Shown here piece after piece: positions 29,137 to 38,038 of a DNA stretch of 64,000 nt (the stretch's first letter is position 1; every line of letters starts with the position of its first letter). The position numbers were made by a program, and so were the translations under genes. The notes under the pieces were generated by a model. That model had not been told where the DNA came from. It was given only the letters and a program-made list of their open reading frames with translations, and made no database searches. Source of the DNA: Chitinivorax sp. B (lineage in GTDB: Bacteria > Pseudomonadota > Gammaproteobacteria > Burkholderiales > SCOH01); the NCBI RefSeq assembly GCF_005503445.1, contig NZ_SCOH01000017.1:41358-105357 (forward strand), in the 5' to 3' direction.

Positions 29137-29583
29137 ATGAGCCTGAAGCAACGCATTCAAGATGATATGAAAAATGCAATGCGCGAGAAAAACGCGCAGC
29201 GCTTGTCGGCCATCCGCCTGTTGACGGCTGCAATGAAGCAGAGGGAGGTCGATGAACGCATTGAGCTGACGGACGAACATGTCATTGCCATCATAGACAG
29301 GATGTTGAAGCAGCGCCGCGACTCAATTACTCAATTTGAGGCAGCAGGGCGGCAAGATCTGGCTGACAATGAAAAGTTTGAAATGACCGTGTTGCAAGAA
29401 TACATGCCTGTTCAGCTATCAGATGCTGAGGTTGAAGCTGAGGTGGTCGCGGCAATGGCGCAGATTGGTGCGACGGGGCCCCAGGATATGGGTAAGTTGA
29501 TGGGTGTGTTGAAGCCCAGGTTGGCGGGTCGTGCGGATATGACCAGGGTATCGCAACTGGTTAAGGTCAAGCTGGCGGGCTGA
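29137..29583 (+). CDS. GatB/YqeY domain protein
   Basis: A 148-residue YqeY-family protein (MSLKQRIQDDMKNAMREKN, LSAIRLLTAAMKQREVD, MGKLMGVLKPRLAGRADMTRVSQLVK). It resembles the tail domain of the GatB amidotransferase subunit, which contacts tRNA, but its own role is not established. An AAAGGAG site at 29124-29130 selects the ATG at 29137. Its position between rpsU and dnaG is common in proteobacteria. Confidence 0.93.
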   Translation: MSLKQRIQDDMKNAMREKNAQRLSAIRLLTAAMKQREVDERIELTDEHVIAIIDRMLKQRRDSITQFEAAGRQDLADNEKFEMTVLQEYMPVQLSDAEVEAEVVAAMAQIGATGPQDMGKLMGVLKPRLAGRADMTRVSQLVKVKLAG

Positions 29584-29681
29584 TTCACACATTGTGGGGG
29601 TTGGCTGGTCATTGACCGCCGGAATCCGTTAGAATAGGCATATTGCGCAGCATTCTGTTGCGCAATTTTTCTTCCATTCTC

Positions 29682-31490
29682 ATGTGGCCTGGTGTGTCCC
29701 GTATCCCTGATAGTTTCATCCAGGATTTGCTCAATCGTGTCGATATTGTCGATGTGGTGGATCGCTACGTTCCGCTCAAGAAGTCCGGCGGTGAGTATAA
29801 GGCCTGCTGTCCGTTTCACGGCGAAAAAACACCTTCATTTTATGTCAGCCCAGTCAAGCAGTTCTATCACTGCTTTGGTTGTGGTGCCAATGGCACAGTC
29901 ATCACATTTCTGATGGAGCATGCTGGCCTTGGCTTTGTTGAGGCGGTAAAAGAGTTGGCTCAGGCTGTGGGTATGCAGGTCCCGCAGGAAGATGCCACCC
30001 CGGAAGAGAAGCTGGTTGCGAAAAAGCGTGCCGAAGTTGAGGCGCTGGATTTGCCTGGTGTCATGCGAGCTGCCTGCGTGTATTACCGCAATCAACTGAA
30101 GCATGCGCCACATGCCATTCAGTACTTGAAGAAGCGAGGGGTGTCCGGCGAAATTGCTGCCAAGTTTGGTCTTGGTTATGCCCCGGATGGTTGGCACGCA
30201 TTGCAAGCAGCTTTTCAGGATTATGATTCCAATCCCGCGCTGATCGAATCGGGCCTAGTCAAGGAGCGAGAAGGGCGGCGGCATGATTTCTTCAATGATC
30301 GGGTGATGTTTCCGATCGTTAATCAGCGTGGTGCGATCATTGGGTTTGGTGGGCGGGTGATGGACAGGGGTGAGCCCAAGTACCTGAACTCACCAGAAAC
30401 GGTGTTGTTTGAAAAGGGTCGTGAGCTTTACGGCTTGTATCAGGCTAGGCAGTCGATTCGTGATGCCGGCAAAGCGTTGGTTGTCGAAGGGTACATGGAT
30501 GTCGTGTCGCTGGCTCAATATGGTGTGAGCTATGCTGTAGCGACGCTGGGTACTGCTACCACTGCGCATCACCTGCAGAAGCTGATGCGCCACACCGATC
30601 ACATTGTATTTTGCTTTGATGGTGATAAGGCTGGTCGCAAGGCGGCTTGGCGGGCATTGGAAAATGCGCTGCCGCTGTTGCAGGACGACAAGCGCCTGGA
30701 TTTTCTGTTTTTACCTGATGAGGAAGATCCTGATACCTATGTTCGCCATTTTGGGCGTGAGGCTTTCGAAGATCTGATGGCAAGGGATGCGCTGCCGCTG
30801 ACGGCCTTTATGCTGCGTGAGCTGGCAGCTAAGTCGGACTTGCAGACTGATGAAGGGCGTGCGCGACTGATCAAGCTGGCGCAGCCATTAATTACTCAGA
30901 TTCCTGCGCAGGCATTGAGCTTGATGCTGCGTAAGCGCTTTGCGGAGTTGTTGGGCATTGGTTCGGATGAATTGGATCGTCTGCTTGGGATTCGTGTTGC
31001 GCAGTCTCGTTATGGTAAGCCTAGGTCAAAGCCAGCATTGCCGCACTCTGGACGCCGTCAGGCGCCATCAATCGAGCGGAAGGTCATTGAGTGGTTTTTG
31101 CGTGCGCCAGGCTGGGCGCAGCATGTTGCATTGCCGCAGTGGGAGGGTGATCAGCCGGAGATGCAGGCGCTTTATGCGCTTTATGCTTATTTAGTAGCAC
31201 ACCCTGGATTGGCTAATGCCGCACAGGTCTTGGAGTGCTTTCGTGATTCCCCATATGAGGGAACGTTGCGACATGTTCTGGGGGCGGCAATGGATGAGCA
31301 CGAAGGCTTTTCTGATGAAGAGGCTTGGGTTGAATTGACTGATGCTGTTTCCAGGCTTGAGAGGCGTGTCAATGAACAGCAGAGCAGGCCGTTTATGGCG
31401 GAGAAGAATTTGTCGCCAAGCAGCCTCTCTGATGAGGATAAGCAGATTTGGCGCCAGCTCTCCATGACTAAGTTGCGATCGGAAGGGTGA
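29682..31490 (+). CDS. dnaG: DNA primase DnaG
   Basis: A primase of about 602 residues that makes RNA primers at the replication fork. In order: CHC2 zinc finger (CCPFHGEKTPSF, then YHCFGCGANG), the catalytic core with RVMFPI and GFGGRVMDRGEPKYLNSPET, the TOPRIM metal site VVEGYMDVVSLAQYG and FDGDKAGRKAA, and a C-terminal helicase-binding domain. Start choice is uncertain: ATG 29682 and GTG 29694 both lack a clear ribosome site, and the conserved protein begins at SRIPDSFIQDLLNR. An upstream extension to 29643 is unlikely. Confidence 0.95.
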   Translation: MWPGVSRIPDSFIQDLLNRVDIVDVVDRYVPLKKSGGEYKACCPFHGEKTPSFYVSPVKQFYHCFGCGANGTVITFLMEHAGLGFVEAVKELAQAVGMQVPQEDATPEEKLVAKKRAEVEALDLPGVMRAACVYYRNQLKHAPHAIQYLKKRGVSGEIAAKFGLGYAPDGWHALQAAFQDYDSNPALIESGLVKEREGRRHDFFNDRVMFPIVNQRGAIIGFGGRVMDRGEPKYLNSPETVLFEKGRELYGLYQARQSIRDAGKALVVEGYMDVVSLAQYGVSYAVATLGTATTAHHLQKLMRHTDHIVFCFDGDKAGRKAAWRALENALPLLQDDKRLDFLFLPDEEDPDTYVRHFGREAFEDLMARDALPLTAFMLRELAAKSDLQTDEGRARLIKLAQPLITQIPAQALSLMLRKRFAELLGIGSDELDRLLGIRVAQSRYGKPRSKPALPHSGRRQAPSIERKVIEWFLRAPGWAQHVALPQWEGDQPEMQALYALYAYLVAHPGLANAAQVLECFRDSPYEGTLRHVLGAAMDEHEGFSDEEAWVELTDAVSRLERRVNEQQSRPFMAEKNLSPSSLSDEDKQIWRQLSMTKLRSEG

Positions 31491-31650
31491 TTTTCCCGGT
31501 CTGGTGGCATTGGATGAGTTTGATTGTTGGCGGGGTTGCCTAGTAGGTTGGGGCGTCAAAACAGCCAGATTTGGTGTCATTTTGCGAGGTTTAGATCGAA
31601 ATATTAGTGTTCAATGAATCATTAACTAACAATTCGGTCTATAACTTGGA

Positions 31651-31656
31651 TATAAT
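31651..31656 (+). promoter_or_regulatory. Possible -10 box upstream of rpoD
   Basis: A perfect TATAAT lies 39 bases before the rpoD ATG in an AT-rich gap of about 200 bp after dnaG. No convincing -35 hexamer is found at the right distance, so this is only a candidate for an internal rpoD promoter. Confidence 0.35.
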
Positions 31657-31694
31657 CAACAGCTTTTTCAGTTTGAAAATCAGGAACGGAACCT

Positions 31695-33644
31695 ATGGCG
31701 GCAGATCAAGAATTCGACAAGCCTGACATCCCTCAGCCCGAGAAGGAGAGCGCCCCCAGTGGTCGCGCCATGTCGCCGGCCGACGCCGAGGCACGTCGTG
31801 CTCGCCTCAAGACGTTGATTGTGCTCGGCAAAGAGCGTGGTTACCTGACCTTTGCCGAAATCAACGACCATTTGCCGGAAGACATGCTGGATGCCGAACA
31901 GATTGAAGGCATCATCAGCATGATCGCCGACATGGGCATACAGGTGTATGACGAAGCACCGGATGCCGAGCAATTGCTGATGTCTGACGCAACCCCGGCT
32001 GTTGCAGACGACGACGCCGTGGAGGAGGCTGAAGCGGCGCTATCCACGGTTGATTCCGAGTTTGGTCGCACGACTGACCCGGTACGGATGTACATGCGTG
32101 AAATGGGTACCGTTGAACTGCTGACCCGTGAGGGCGAAATCGAAATCGCCAAGCGCATTGAAGAAGGCCTCAAGCACATGATCCAGGCGATCTCGGCATG
32201 TCCGATGACGATCGCCGAGATGCTGCGCTTGGCCGATGCTGTCGAAAAAGACGAGTTGCGTGTCGATGAATTCATTGATGGTATCGTCGACCCGAATGCA
32301 GTTGAGGCAGAAGAAGCAGAATTCAAAGAGCCGAGTGACGAAGAAGAGTTGGCTGCGGCGGAAGAGGAAGAAGAGGACGAAGAAGGTGGTGGTGGCGGTG
32401 CCATGAGCGCCAACCTTGAATTGCTCAAGGCTGACATGCTGGCGAAGTTCGCCATTATTCGTCCATTGTATGAAAAGATGATCAAGGCACTGCAGAAGTC
32501 AGGGCCGGGCAGTAAGCAATATGCTGAGGTGCAGGAAGCCATTTCCGCTGAGTTGCTGAACATCCGTTTCACGGTCAAGCAAATCGAAGCAATGTGTGAT
32601 GCATTGCGCAAGCAGGTTGAAGAGATCCGCAGTTACGAACGTGAGATCATGGAGATCTGTGTGAATCGCGCAGGCATGCCGCGCGAGTTGTTCATCAAGA
32701 GCTTCCCCAGCCATGAAGTAGATCATGATTGGGTGCTGGATCAGATTGGTCTCGCCAAGCCTTACAGTGAAGCCATTGACCGCCAGAAGCATGCAATTTT
32801 TGAAGCACAGAAGCGATTGTCGGTGATTCAGGATCAGGCAATGATCCCGATCAAGGAGTTGAAAGAGATCAATCGTCAGATGTCGACGGGCGAAGCCCGT
32901 GCCCGGCGTGCCAAGCGTGAAATGATCGAGGCCAACTTGCGTTTGGTGATTTCGATTGCCAAGAAATATACCAACCGTGGTTTGCAGTTCCTGGATCTGA
33001 TTCAAGAAGGCAATATTGGCTTGATGAAGGCAGTGGACAAGTTTGAATACCGTCGTGGCTATAAGTTCTCGACTTACGCTACGTGGTGGATTCGCCAGGC
33101 TATTACGCGTTCGATTGCCGATCAGGCGCGCACTATCCGGATTCCAGTGCACATGATCGAGACAATCAACAAGATGAATCGTATCTCGCGCCAGATTTTG
33201 CAGGAAACAGGCCTTGAGCCCGATCCGGCTTTGCTGGCGACCAAGATGGAAATGCCGGAAGAAAAGATCCGCAAGATCATGAAGATCTCGAAAGAGCCGA
33301 TTTCAATGGAAACACCGATCGGTGACGATGATGATTCTCATCTGGGTGATTTCATTGAGGATGCAGTGACGTTGGCGCCAAGTGATGCGGCTGTCTATGC
33401 TGGCTTGCGTGAGGCTACCAAGGAGGTGCTGGATACGTTGACTCCGCGTGAGGCTAAGGTACTGCGCATGCGTTTTGGTATTGAGATGAATACCGACCAT
33501 ACGCTGGAGGAAGTCGGCAAGCAGTTCGATGTGACCCGTGAGCGTATTCGTCAGATTGAGGCCAAGGCATTGCGTAAGCTGCGCCATCCGACACGTTCCG
33601 AGCGGTTGAAGAGCTTTCTGGATAACAACGAAAGCTCGCAATAA
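31695..33644 (+). CDS. rpoD: RNA polymerase sigma factor RpoD (sigma-70)
   Basis: A 649-residue primary sigma factor. Region 1.1 is at the N terminus ([25 protein letters not shown]), followed by region 1.2 ([31 protein letters not shown]), the non-conserved region with a very acidic tract ending in GGGGG (about residues 210-235), regions 2.1-2.4 ([35 protein letters not shown]) and region 4.2 ([29 protein letters not shown]). It ends the rpsU-dnaG-rpoD block. No unusual substitutions were seen in the promoter-recognition helices. Confidence 0.98.
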   Translation: MAADQEFDKPDIPQPEKESAPSGRAMSPADAEARRARLKTLIVLGKERGYLTFAEINDHLPEDMLDAEQIEGIISMIADMGIQVYDEAPDAEQLLMSDATPAVADDDAVEEAEAALSTVDSEFGRTTDPVRMYMREMGTVELLTREGEIEIAKRIEEGLKHMIQAISACPMTIAEMLRLADAVEKDELRVDEFIDGIVDPNAVEAEEAEFKEPSDEEELAAAEEEEEDEEGGGGGAMSANLELLKADMLAKFAIIRPLYEKMIKALQKSGPGSKQYAEVQEAISAELLNIRFTVKQIEAMCDALRKQVEEIRSYEREIMEICVNRAGMPRELFIKSFPSHEVDHDWVLDQIGLAKPYSEAIDRQKHAIFEAQKRLSVIQDQAMIPIKELKEINRQMSTGEARARRAKREMIEANLRLVISIAKKYTNRGLQFLDLIQEGNIGLMKAVDKFEYRRGYKFSTYATWWIRQAITRSIADQARTIRIPVHMIETINKMNRISRQILQETGLEPDPALLATKMEMPEEKIRKIMKISKEPISMETPIGDDDDSHLGDFIEDAVTLAPSDAAVYAGLREATKEVLDTLTPREAKVLRMRFGIEMNTDHTLEEVGKQFDVTRERIRQIEAKALRKLRHPTRSERLKSFLDNNESSQ

Positions 33645-33665
33645 AGGTCTTAGGGCGCATCCAGC

Positions 33666-33693
33666 TTGGATTTGTCCAGAAAGCTGCTATAAT
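33666..33693 (+). promoter_or_regulatory. Promoter of the tRNA gene
   Basis: TTGGAT at 33666-33671, a 16-base spacer and a perfect TATAAT at 33688-33693, ending 11 bases before the first tRNA base. A GC-rich start region follows, as usual for stable RNA promoters. Confidence 0.75.
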
Positions 33694-33704
33694 AGCGGGC
33701 TTTC

Positions 33705-33781
33705 GGGCCTTTAGCTCAGTCGGTTAGAGCAGAGGACTCATAATCCTTTGGTCCCGGGTTCGAGTCCCGGAGGGCCCACCA
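33705..33781 (+). tRNA. tRNA with CAU anticodon, probably tRNA-Ile2 (lysidine type)
   Basis: A 77-base cloverleaf including encoded CCA. The acceptor GGGCCTT pairs with AGGGCCC (one G-U), and the D arm is GCTC with the GGTTAGAGC arrangement. The anticodon loop CTCATAA has CAT at 33739-33741, and the T arm is CCGGG-TTCGAGT-CCCGG. CAU is shared by elongator Met and Ile2 tRNAs. The anticodon-arm pattern (AGCAG..GACTCATAATC..TTGGTC) resembles E. coli ileX more than metT, so Ile2, modified to lysidine, is favoured but not certain. Confidence 0.93.
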
Positions 33782-33790
33782 AAATATAAA

Positions 33791-33820
33791 AAGGGGTTAG
33801 CTTTGTGCTAACCCCTTTTT
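33791..33820 (+). terminator. Terminator after the tRNA gene
   Basis: AAGGGGTTAGC at 33791-33801 pairs perfectly with GCTAACCCCTT at 33807-33817. The loop is 5 bases, with an A run before and a T run after. It starts 10 bases beyond the tRNA and is symmetric enough to stop transcription arriving from the minus-strand gene as well. Confidence 0.9.
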
Positions 33821-33856
33821 ATATTTGTCCTTGCCCTGAACTTGAGCAACTTCAGT

Positions 33857-34108
33857 TTACCTAAAATAAGGTTGGTTCATTCGTTCCACCGCAGCGGTGA
33901 TCAATTGTGTTGGCAATGTCTCAGCTTCCAGTGCCAATACGGTTGCATCCAGCTGTTGCTTCAATGCCCGTGCCAACTGCAAGCCGACTTGGTCACGAGT
34001 GATAACGATGCTGCCATAGCATTCCAGTCTGTCAGTCCGGTTTTCAAAGATCAGTTCACCAATCTGCAGGCTATCAGTTTCGTTGGCAAATGGGGTGATT
34101 GCGGACAT
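33857..34108 (-). CDS. Small conserved hypothetical protein, 83 residues
   Basis: Minus-strand gene. A GAGGAGA site just upstream selects the ATG at 34108 (MSAITPFANETDSLQIGEL). The body ENRTDRLECYGSIVITRDQVGLQLARALKQQLDATVLALEA resembles a small protein family that I recall in many beta- and gammaproteobacteria (pattern IENR-DR-YGSI-TRD--GL--A--LK). The function is unknown. Cytoplasmic, no signal. It ends convergently against the tRNA terminator. Confidence 0.65.
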   Translation of the reverse strand: MSAITPFANETDSLQIGELIFENRTDRLECYGSIVITRDQVGLQLARALKQQLDATVLALEAETLPTQLITAAVERMNQPYFR

Positions 34109-34123
34109 GGGATCTCCTCGCAT

Positions 34124-34234
34124 TCAAAATTGGCTTAACATGATTTGAATCATCGTCGGCATGGCTTGCTGGGTCAGCGAGATGATTGCCAGCCACGGCT
34201 TAATCCATTCAAGAGGTAGCTTGATGGATGTCAT
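34124..34234 (-). CDS. Possible 36-residue small protein
   Basis: A minus-strand frame from ATG (34234) to TGA (34124-34126), ending 15 bases before the 83-residue gene starts. It encodes a hydrophobic, aromatic peptide (contains EWIKPWLAIISLTQQAMPT). There is no good ribosome site, so it may be only chance. The position directly ahead of a real small gene and the amphipathic composition make it worth listing. Confidence 0.3.
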   Translation of the reverse strand: MTSIKLPLEWIKPWLAIISLTQQAMPTMIQIMLSQF

Positions 34235-34739
34235 ACTTGGTTGTGCTGGTGTATTGTGGTGCGACGGACTCGCAACACCATGGTTGTTGGCATCGTGGAT
34301 TGGATGCGCAAATGTTATTCAGTATTTTATGGCTGTTTATTAATACAGTCAATGCCGTTGAAGCCTTATTGGGACTGGATCTTATTGAGTATCAAACACT
34401 GCTCTTTTGGGTTTGTTCATGATGTTGGTGGCAAGCCCTTAGAGCCGCAACAAAACCCTTCTGGTGTTGTTGTGCAAACTCGTCGTACTTTCCGTACTGC
34501 TTCTGTTTGCACACCTAACCAGAACCACTTCGCTGGGTTTTGTTAGCGGCGCTTAGTAGGGGGTGTGTTGATCAGCACATGCGCCTCAATCAAGTATTTA
34601 CAAGCAGATGTTGAATGGATTCTTAAGATGATTTCGTTGTTGATTACACCCGTGCCATATTGAATATACGGGCTGGACGTGCGTGTGCGGATGGTCAGTA
34701 CATCGGCACTCGATGACTATCAAACCATGCTGGGGTGAC
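34235..34739. other. Intergenic region with palindromic repeat
   Basis: About 500 bp. It holds the first copy of the 119-bp palindromic element (34438-34556) and otherwise no supported gene. Forward frames around 34161-34546 are short, lack ribosome sites and partly run through the repeat. Confidence 0.6.
34438..34556 (+). repeat. 119-bp palindromic intergenic element, copy 1
   Basis: Ends are imperfect inverted repeats: left CTTAGAGCCGCAACAAAAC, right end in reverse complement CTAAGCGCCGCTAACAAAAC. Inside, the two arms pair again (GTGCAAAC with GTTTGCAC; TTCTGG with CCAGAA), with an asymmetric insert of about 10 bases (CCACTTCGCT) in the right arm. Near-identical copies lie at 51263-51381 (inverted) and 58314-58432. 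It could fold into a long hairpin and looks like a MITE or large REP-type element. Confidence 0.9.
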
Positions 34740-35039
34740 ATGAAGATGAAAGTCTTTCTAGATGATGAGCGTGCAACGCCGGAAGGTTGGGTGCGTGTAT
34801 TCTGGCCCGACGAGGCGATTGCGCTGCTTCAGACCGGTGAGGTTGAGGAAATCAGTCTCGATCATGACTTGGGTGATGATACGCGAGGTACGGGATACGA
34901 TGTCGTGATCTGGTTGGAAAATGAAGTAGCCATGCATGGATTGAAACCGCCGGTGATTCACGTTCATTCGGCCAATCCACCTGCCAGAGCACAGATGGAA
35001 CAGGGCGTTTTGGCGATTCAACGTTTGGCAAATCGCTAG
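34740..35039 (+). CDS. Cyclic-phosphate-processing receiver (cREC)-like protein
   Basis: A 99-residue stand-alone receiver-like domain: KVFLDDERATPEGWVRVFWPDEAIALL, ISLDHDLGDD, GTGYDVVIWLE and VIHVHSANPPARAQM. The acidic pocket (DDER) and DHDLG are hallmarks of the cREC family, which comparative genomics links to nucleotide or RNA cyclic phosphate processing rather than phospho-signalling. Function is unproven. The ATG at 34740 or 34746 may be used; a GGGGTG stretch precedes the first. No operon partner is evident. Confidence 0.75.
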   Translation: MKMKVFLDDERATPEGWVRVFWPDEAIALLQTGEVEEISLDHDLGDDTRGTGYDVVIWLENEVAMHGLKPPVIHVHSANPPARAQMEQGVLAIQRLANR

Positions 35040-35148
35040 ATGGTTGGCACGTCCGTGATAACTGAAATTAATCAGCACGTCGGTTGGAAAGGATGGCACT
35101 TGTTGTGTCATCGGTCAGAAAACCGTTCGCACTTAGTGATGCGGAGTT

Positions 35149-35520
35149 GTGAATTGGCACTTTATCTGGTGGCCATGTGATACATTTGCCATCATGCGTT
35201 ACCATCAATGGATCATGATCATCTGGCTGGCGATCAGCCTGCCTGTCAGCACTGCTGCTGCGGGGTCATTTGGCATGTGCCAGTCCATTGGTATGGCTCA
35301 GCCTGATAATGTGGAGGCTGAGCATGGCACGCACTGCCAAGATCAACAAGCCACCAAACTGACCACTTGCGATCAATGTAATTGGTGCCAACAGGTAGCC
35401 TCGGATGACTCGGTCAGTCCGTTACCTATCTTGGGTATGGTGGCGCCTTTGGCCTTTCTCTCAATACTATTTGCCCCGGATGGGGTGCTGTTTCGGCCTT
35501 TTCGTCCCCCTTCGTTCTGA
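35149..35520 (+). CDS. Small Cys-containing exported protein upstream of the multicopper oxidase
   Basis: A protein of 123 residues from GTG 35149, or 108 from ATG 35194. A hydrophobic signal (IMIIWLAISLPVSTAAAG) is followed by FGMCQS, HGTHC, CDQCNWCQQ and a C-terminal hydrophobic segment ending FRPFRPPSF. The Cys/His pairs and the RPP tail resemble small exported proteins often found beside copper genes; two other proteins in this window (37519 and 51447) share this layout. A role in binding or sensing copper is inferred. The longer start has a GCGGAG site, the shorter places the signal properly. Confidence 0.65.
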   Translation: MNWHFIWWPCDTFAIMRYHQWIMIIWLAISLPVSTAAAGSFGMCQSIGMAQPDNVEAEHGTHCQDQQATKLTTCDQCNWCQQVASDDSVSPLPILGMVAPLAFLSILFAPDGVLFRPFRPPSF

Positions 35521-35655
35521 TTGTAGTGGATTGGTACATCGTTGATGGCGATGTTGCCGTATCAGATTTGTGATGAATGAAGTGCTCCAATAAGCAGCTA
35601 CACTGAGTTTGGGCGGCTTGTTGATACGCATGATTGAACAGATTCAGGATGATTG

Positions 35656-37158
35656 ATGATGAAAAGACGTCGTTTTCTCACCTCGTTGGGTGGTTTGGCT
35701 ACCATGGGTTTTGTTGCGCCGTGGGCAAGGGCTGTGTCGGGTGACATGGCACATGGCATGCATGCAAGCATGTCTCAAGCTGCAACCGAATTGGCCGATA
35801 TCACGGCTTTACCCAAAGGCGCCTTGTTGGCAGATTTGCCACGGCTGGCCAATACAACCAAACAGGATGCTCTTTTCCGGGCTACCCTAGTTGCGGCACC
35901 GACCAAACATAAAGTGATGACAGGCACCGAAACCCAATGTTGGACCTATAACGGCAATCTGCCAGGTCCATTAATCGATGTGTTTGAGGGTGACACGGTC
36001 GAGATTTTGCTGGAAAACCGGTTACCGCAAGCAACTACCATTCATTGGCACGGCCTGCCAGTACCACCCGAGCATGACGGCAATCCGCAAGATGCAGTAC
36101 CACCTGGCGAGCAACGTTGGTATCGTTTTACCTTGCCCAAAGGCAGTGCCGGTACGTACTGGTATCATCCGCACCCACATGGCACCACGCCAGAACAAGT
36201 ATTCCGTGGCATGGCCGGGGTCTTCATTGTCCGTACCAAGGAGGATCCGCTGGCGGATATTCCGGAGCGGTTGTTGCTGGTATCTGATCTGAAGCTGGCC
36301 AAAGATGGCCAGATAGCGCCAAATGATACCAATGATGAGATGAACGGTCGTGAAGGGCAGTTTGTGTTGGTCAATGGACAGCACCAGCCGATATTGCGCT
36401 TCCACCAAGGTGGGCGAGAGCGTTGGCGTATCTGGAATGCCAGCAATGCTCGCTATTTACGCCTGACTTTGCCAGGGATGCGATTTGCGTTGGTCGGAAC
36501 GGATGGTGGGTTGCTGGAGCACCCCATACCTAACCTCACTGAATGGTTGGTGGCACCCGCTCAACGGGTGGAGCTGATTGTGGAGGTGGGTGAGCAGCCA
36601 GGTCTGATTGATCTGACGGCGGCGGTCTATGCGCGGGGTAAGATGGGGAGTGTTCAGCCAGACCAGCCCCAGCGTTTGCTGACGGTGGATTTTGGTGCGG
36701 TCAAAGCAACAACGCTGGCACCACTGCCAACGGTGTTGCGACGTATTGAGCCGCTGGGAAGGCATCGTGCCAAAAAGCGCGTGGTCTTTTCGGAGGAGAT
36801 GTCGATGGCTGACGGTCGCCACGATATGAAGTTTCTGCTGAATGGACGCCGCTACGATATGTCCCGGGTTGATCTGATCAGTCGCATCAATCAGATAGAA
36901 TTGTGGGAAATTGTCAACCAGGCGGACATGGATCATCCATTCCATATCCACGGCACACAGTTTCAGGTGGTGGAAAGTGTGTTTGAAGGAAAAACGACAC
37001 GGCCGGCTTATCGTGCTTGGTACGATACCGTCAACCTGCGGGCGGGTGAGATCGTACGTATCAAACTGGTACAGTCGTTCAAGGGGTTGCGTATGTTTCA
37101 TTGTCATATTCTGGAGCATGAAAATGCAGGCATGATGGCCCAATTGAAGGTGATTTGA
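35656..37158 (+). CDS. Multicopper oxidase (CopA/CueO-like), Tat-exported
   Basis: A 500-residue three-cupredoxin enzyme. The twin-arginine signal MMKRRRFLTSLGGLATMG is followed by a Met/His-rich start of the mature protein (GDMAHGMHASMSQ). The four copper motifs are intact: HWHG, WYHPHPHG, HPFHIHGTQF and HCHILEHENAGMM with the type 1 Cys. Such enzymes oxidise Cu(I) to less toxic Cu(II) in the periplasm. It lies between two small Cys-containing exported proteins and upstream of the methanobactin locus. ATG 35656 or 35659 may start it; both keep the Tat signal. Confidence 0.93.
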   Translation: MMKRRRFLTSLGGLATMGFVAPWARAVSGDMAHGMHASMSQAATELADITALPKGALLADLPRLANTTKQDALFRATLVAAPTKHKVMTGTETQCWTYNGNLPGPLIDVFEGDTVEILLENRLPQATTIHWHGLPVPPEHDGNPQDAVPPGEQRWYRFTLPKGSAGTYWYHPHPHGTTPEQVFRGMAGVFIVRTKEDPLADIPERLLLVSDLKLAKDGQIAPNDTNDEMNGREGQFVLVNGQHQPILRFHQGGRERWRIWNASNARYLRLTLPGMRFALVGTDGGLLEHPIPNLTEWLVAPAQRVELIVEVGEQPGLIDLTAAVYARGKMGSVQPDQPQRLLTVDFGAVKATTLAPLPTVLRRIEPLGRHRAKKRVVFSEEMSMADGRHDMKFLLNGRRYDMSRVDLISRINQIELWEIVNQADMDHPFHIHGTQFQVVESVFEGKTTRPAYRAWYDTVNLRAGEIVRIKLVQSFKGLRMFHCHILEHENAGMMAQLKVI

Positions 37159-37180
37159 TCAACCAGTCGATACGTCACAA

Positions 37181-37215
37181 AATGGCAGGTCCGCACTGCG
37201 GACCTGCCATTTTTG
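37181..37215 (+). terminator. Terminator after the multicopper oxidase gene
   Basis: A 14-bp perfect stem (AATGGCAGGTCCGC with GCGGACCTGCCATT, 37181-37194 and 37198-37211), a 3-base loop, preceded by A and followed by a T run. It lies 22 bases past the stop. Confidence 0.93.
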
Positions 37216-37518
37216 TTTTCAATGAAATTGATAGTTCAATATCCGTATTTAATTAAATATTGAATGGGTAAGTAATTTATGCGGGCAAGGTGGGATTAAT
37301 TGTCAAGACCTGTGTTCGGTTCAGTCAAAATGATGTCTGTCAATTGAATGGCTGGATAGGGTGAGAATACATCGGCGCAAGTACTGTGGCGGATTACACC
37401 TGATCTTTGCCAGCAGGTTGAATGATTCGTTTCAAATGACTGGGGCATAGTAATTGTGCTTATATTTAATTGACGTACCTACTTCCTAAATAGCAAGTGC
37501 AATTGTAGAATAGACACC
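37216..37518. other. Intergenic gap before the DUF2946-like gene
   Basis: About 300 bp, AT-rich towards the right. TTGACG at 37470-37475 could be a -35 box, but no good -10 follows at the usual distance. No gene is seen. Confidence 0.5.
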
Positions 37519-37914
37519 ATGCAGATCAATCACCGATTCCATCGTTTTATTTCCTGGCTGGCCATTCTGGCTGTGCTGATGGGAGCGTTGGTACCGACAA
37601 TTTCCTATGCAATGAAAACCCCATCCGCTGAATCGGGCTGGGTAGAAGTCTGCACCGCCAATGGCATGAAATGGATCAATACGGCTGGGGCGTTGGTTGA
37701 TAGCCCATCTTCGCTACCTAGTGATCATCACATCAAGCATTGTCCCTATTGTAATCTGCATACTGATCAGGCTGATTTGCCCCCTGCAGCCTCCCTGTCG
37801 CTACCTGTGATGCCTTTTACCTCACTGGTACCTGATCGTTTTCTCTCCGCGCATACCACTTTGCATGCCTGGGTTGCGGTACAACCCCGTGCCCCCCCTT
37901 TCCTGACTGTCTGA
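37519..37914 (+). CDS. DUF2946-like small exported protein
   Basis: A 131-residue protein with signal/membrane segment (FISWLAILAVLMGALVPTISYA), then WVEVCTANGMKWIN and HHIKHCPYCNLHTDQ, a His/Cys-rich site typical of DUF2946, and a C-terminal PRAPPFLTV. DUF2946 proteins commonly precede TonB receptors or copper genes; here the TonB receptor follows 124 bp downstream. Copper binding through HxxHCPYC is an inference. It could be the first gene of the methanobactin transcript. Confidence 0.78.
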   Translation: MQINHRFHRFISWLAILAVLMGALVPTISYAMKTPSAESGWVEVCTANGMKWINTAGALVDSPSSLPSDHHIKHCPYCNLHTDQADLPPAASLSLPVMPFTSLVPDRFLSAHTTLHAWVAVQPRAPPFLTV

Positions 37915-38038
37915 TTTCCCACGCAACTTGTTATTGTTGATTGCATGTTGGCCTGCGTGCTGCCGTGCGCCATTGCTTTTGATGTAACCGTCATCCGGTC
38001 ATCAAGGTGGTCTGCTGCCAGCATGCAATGCACTGTGT

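Noticed and set aside
33705..33781. Elongator tRNA-Met
   Set aside because: The CAU anticodon is compatible, but the anticodon-arm sequence resembles E. coli ileX (Ile2) more than metT. Kept as probable Ile2 with uncertainty stated.
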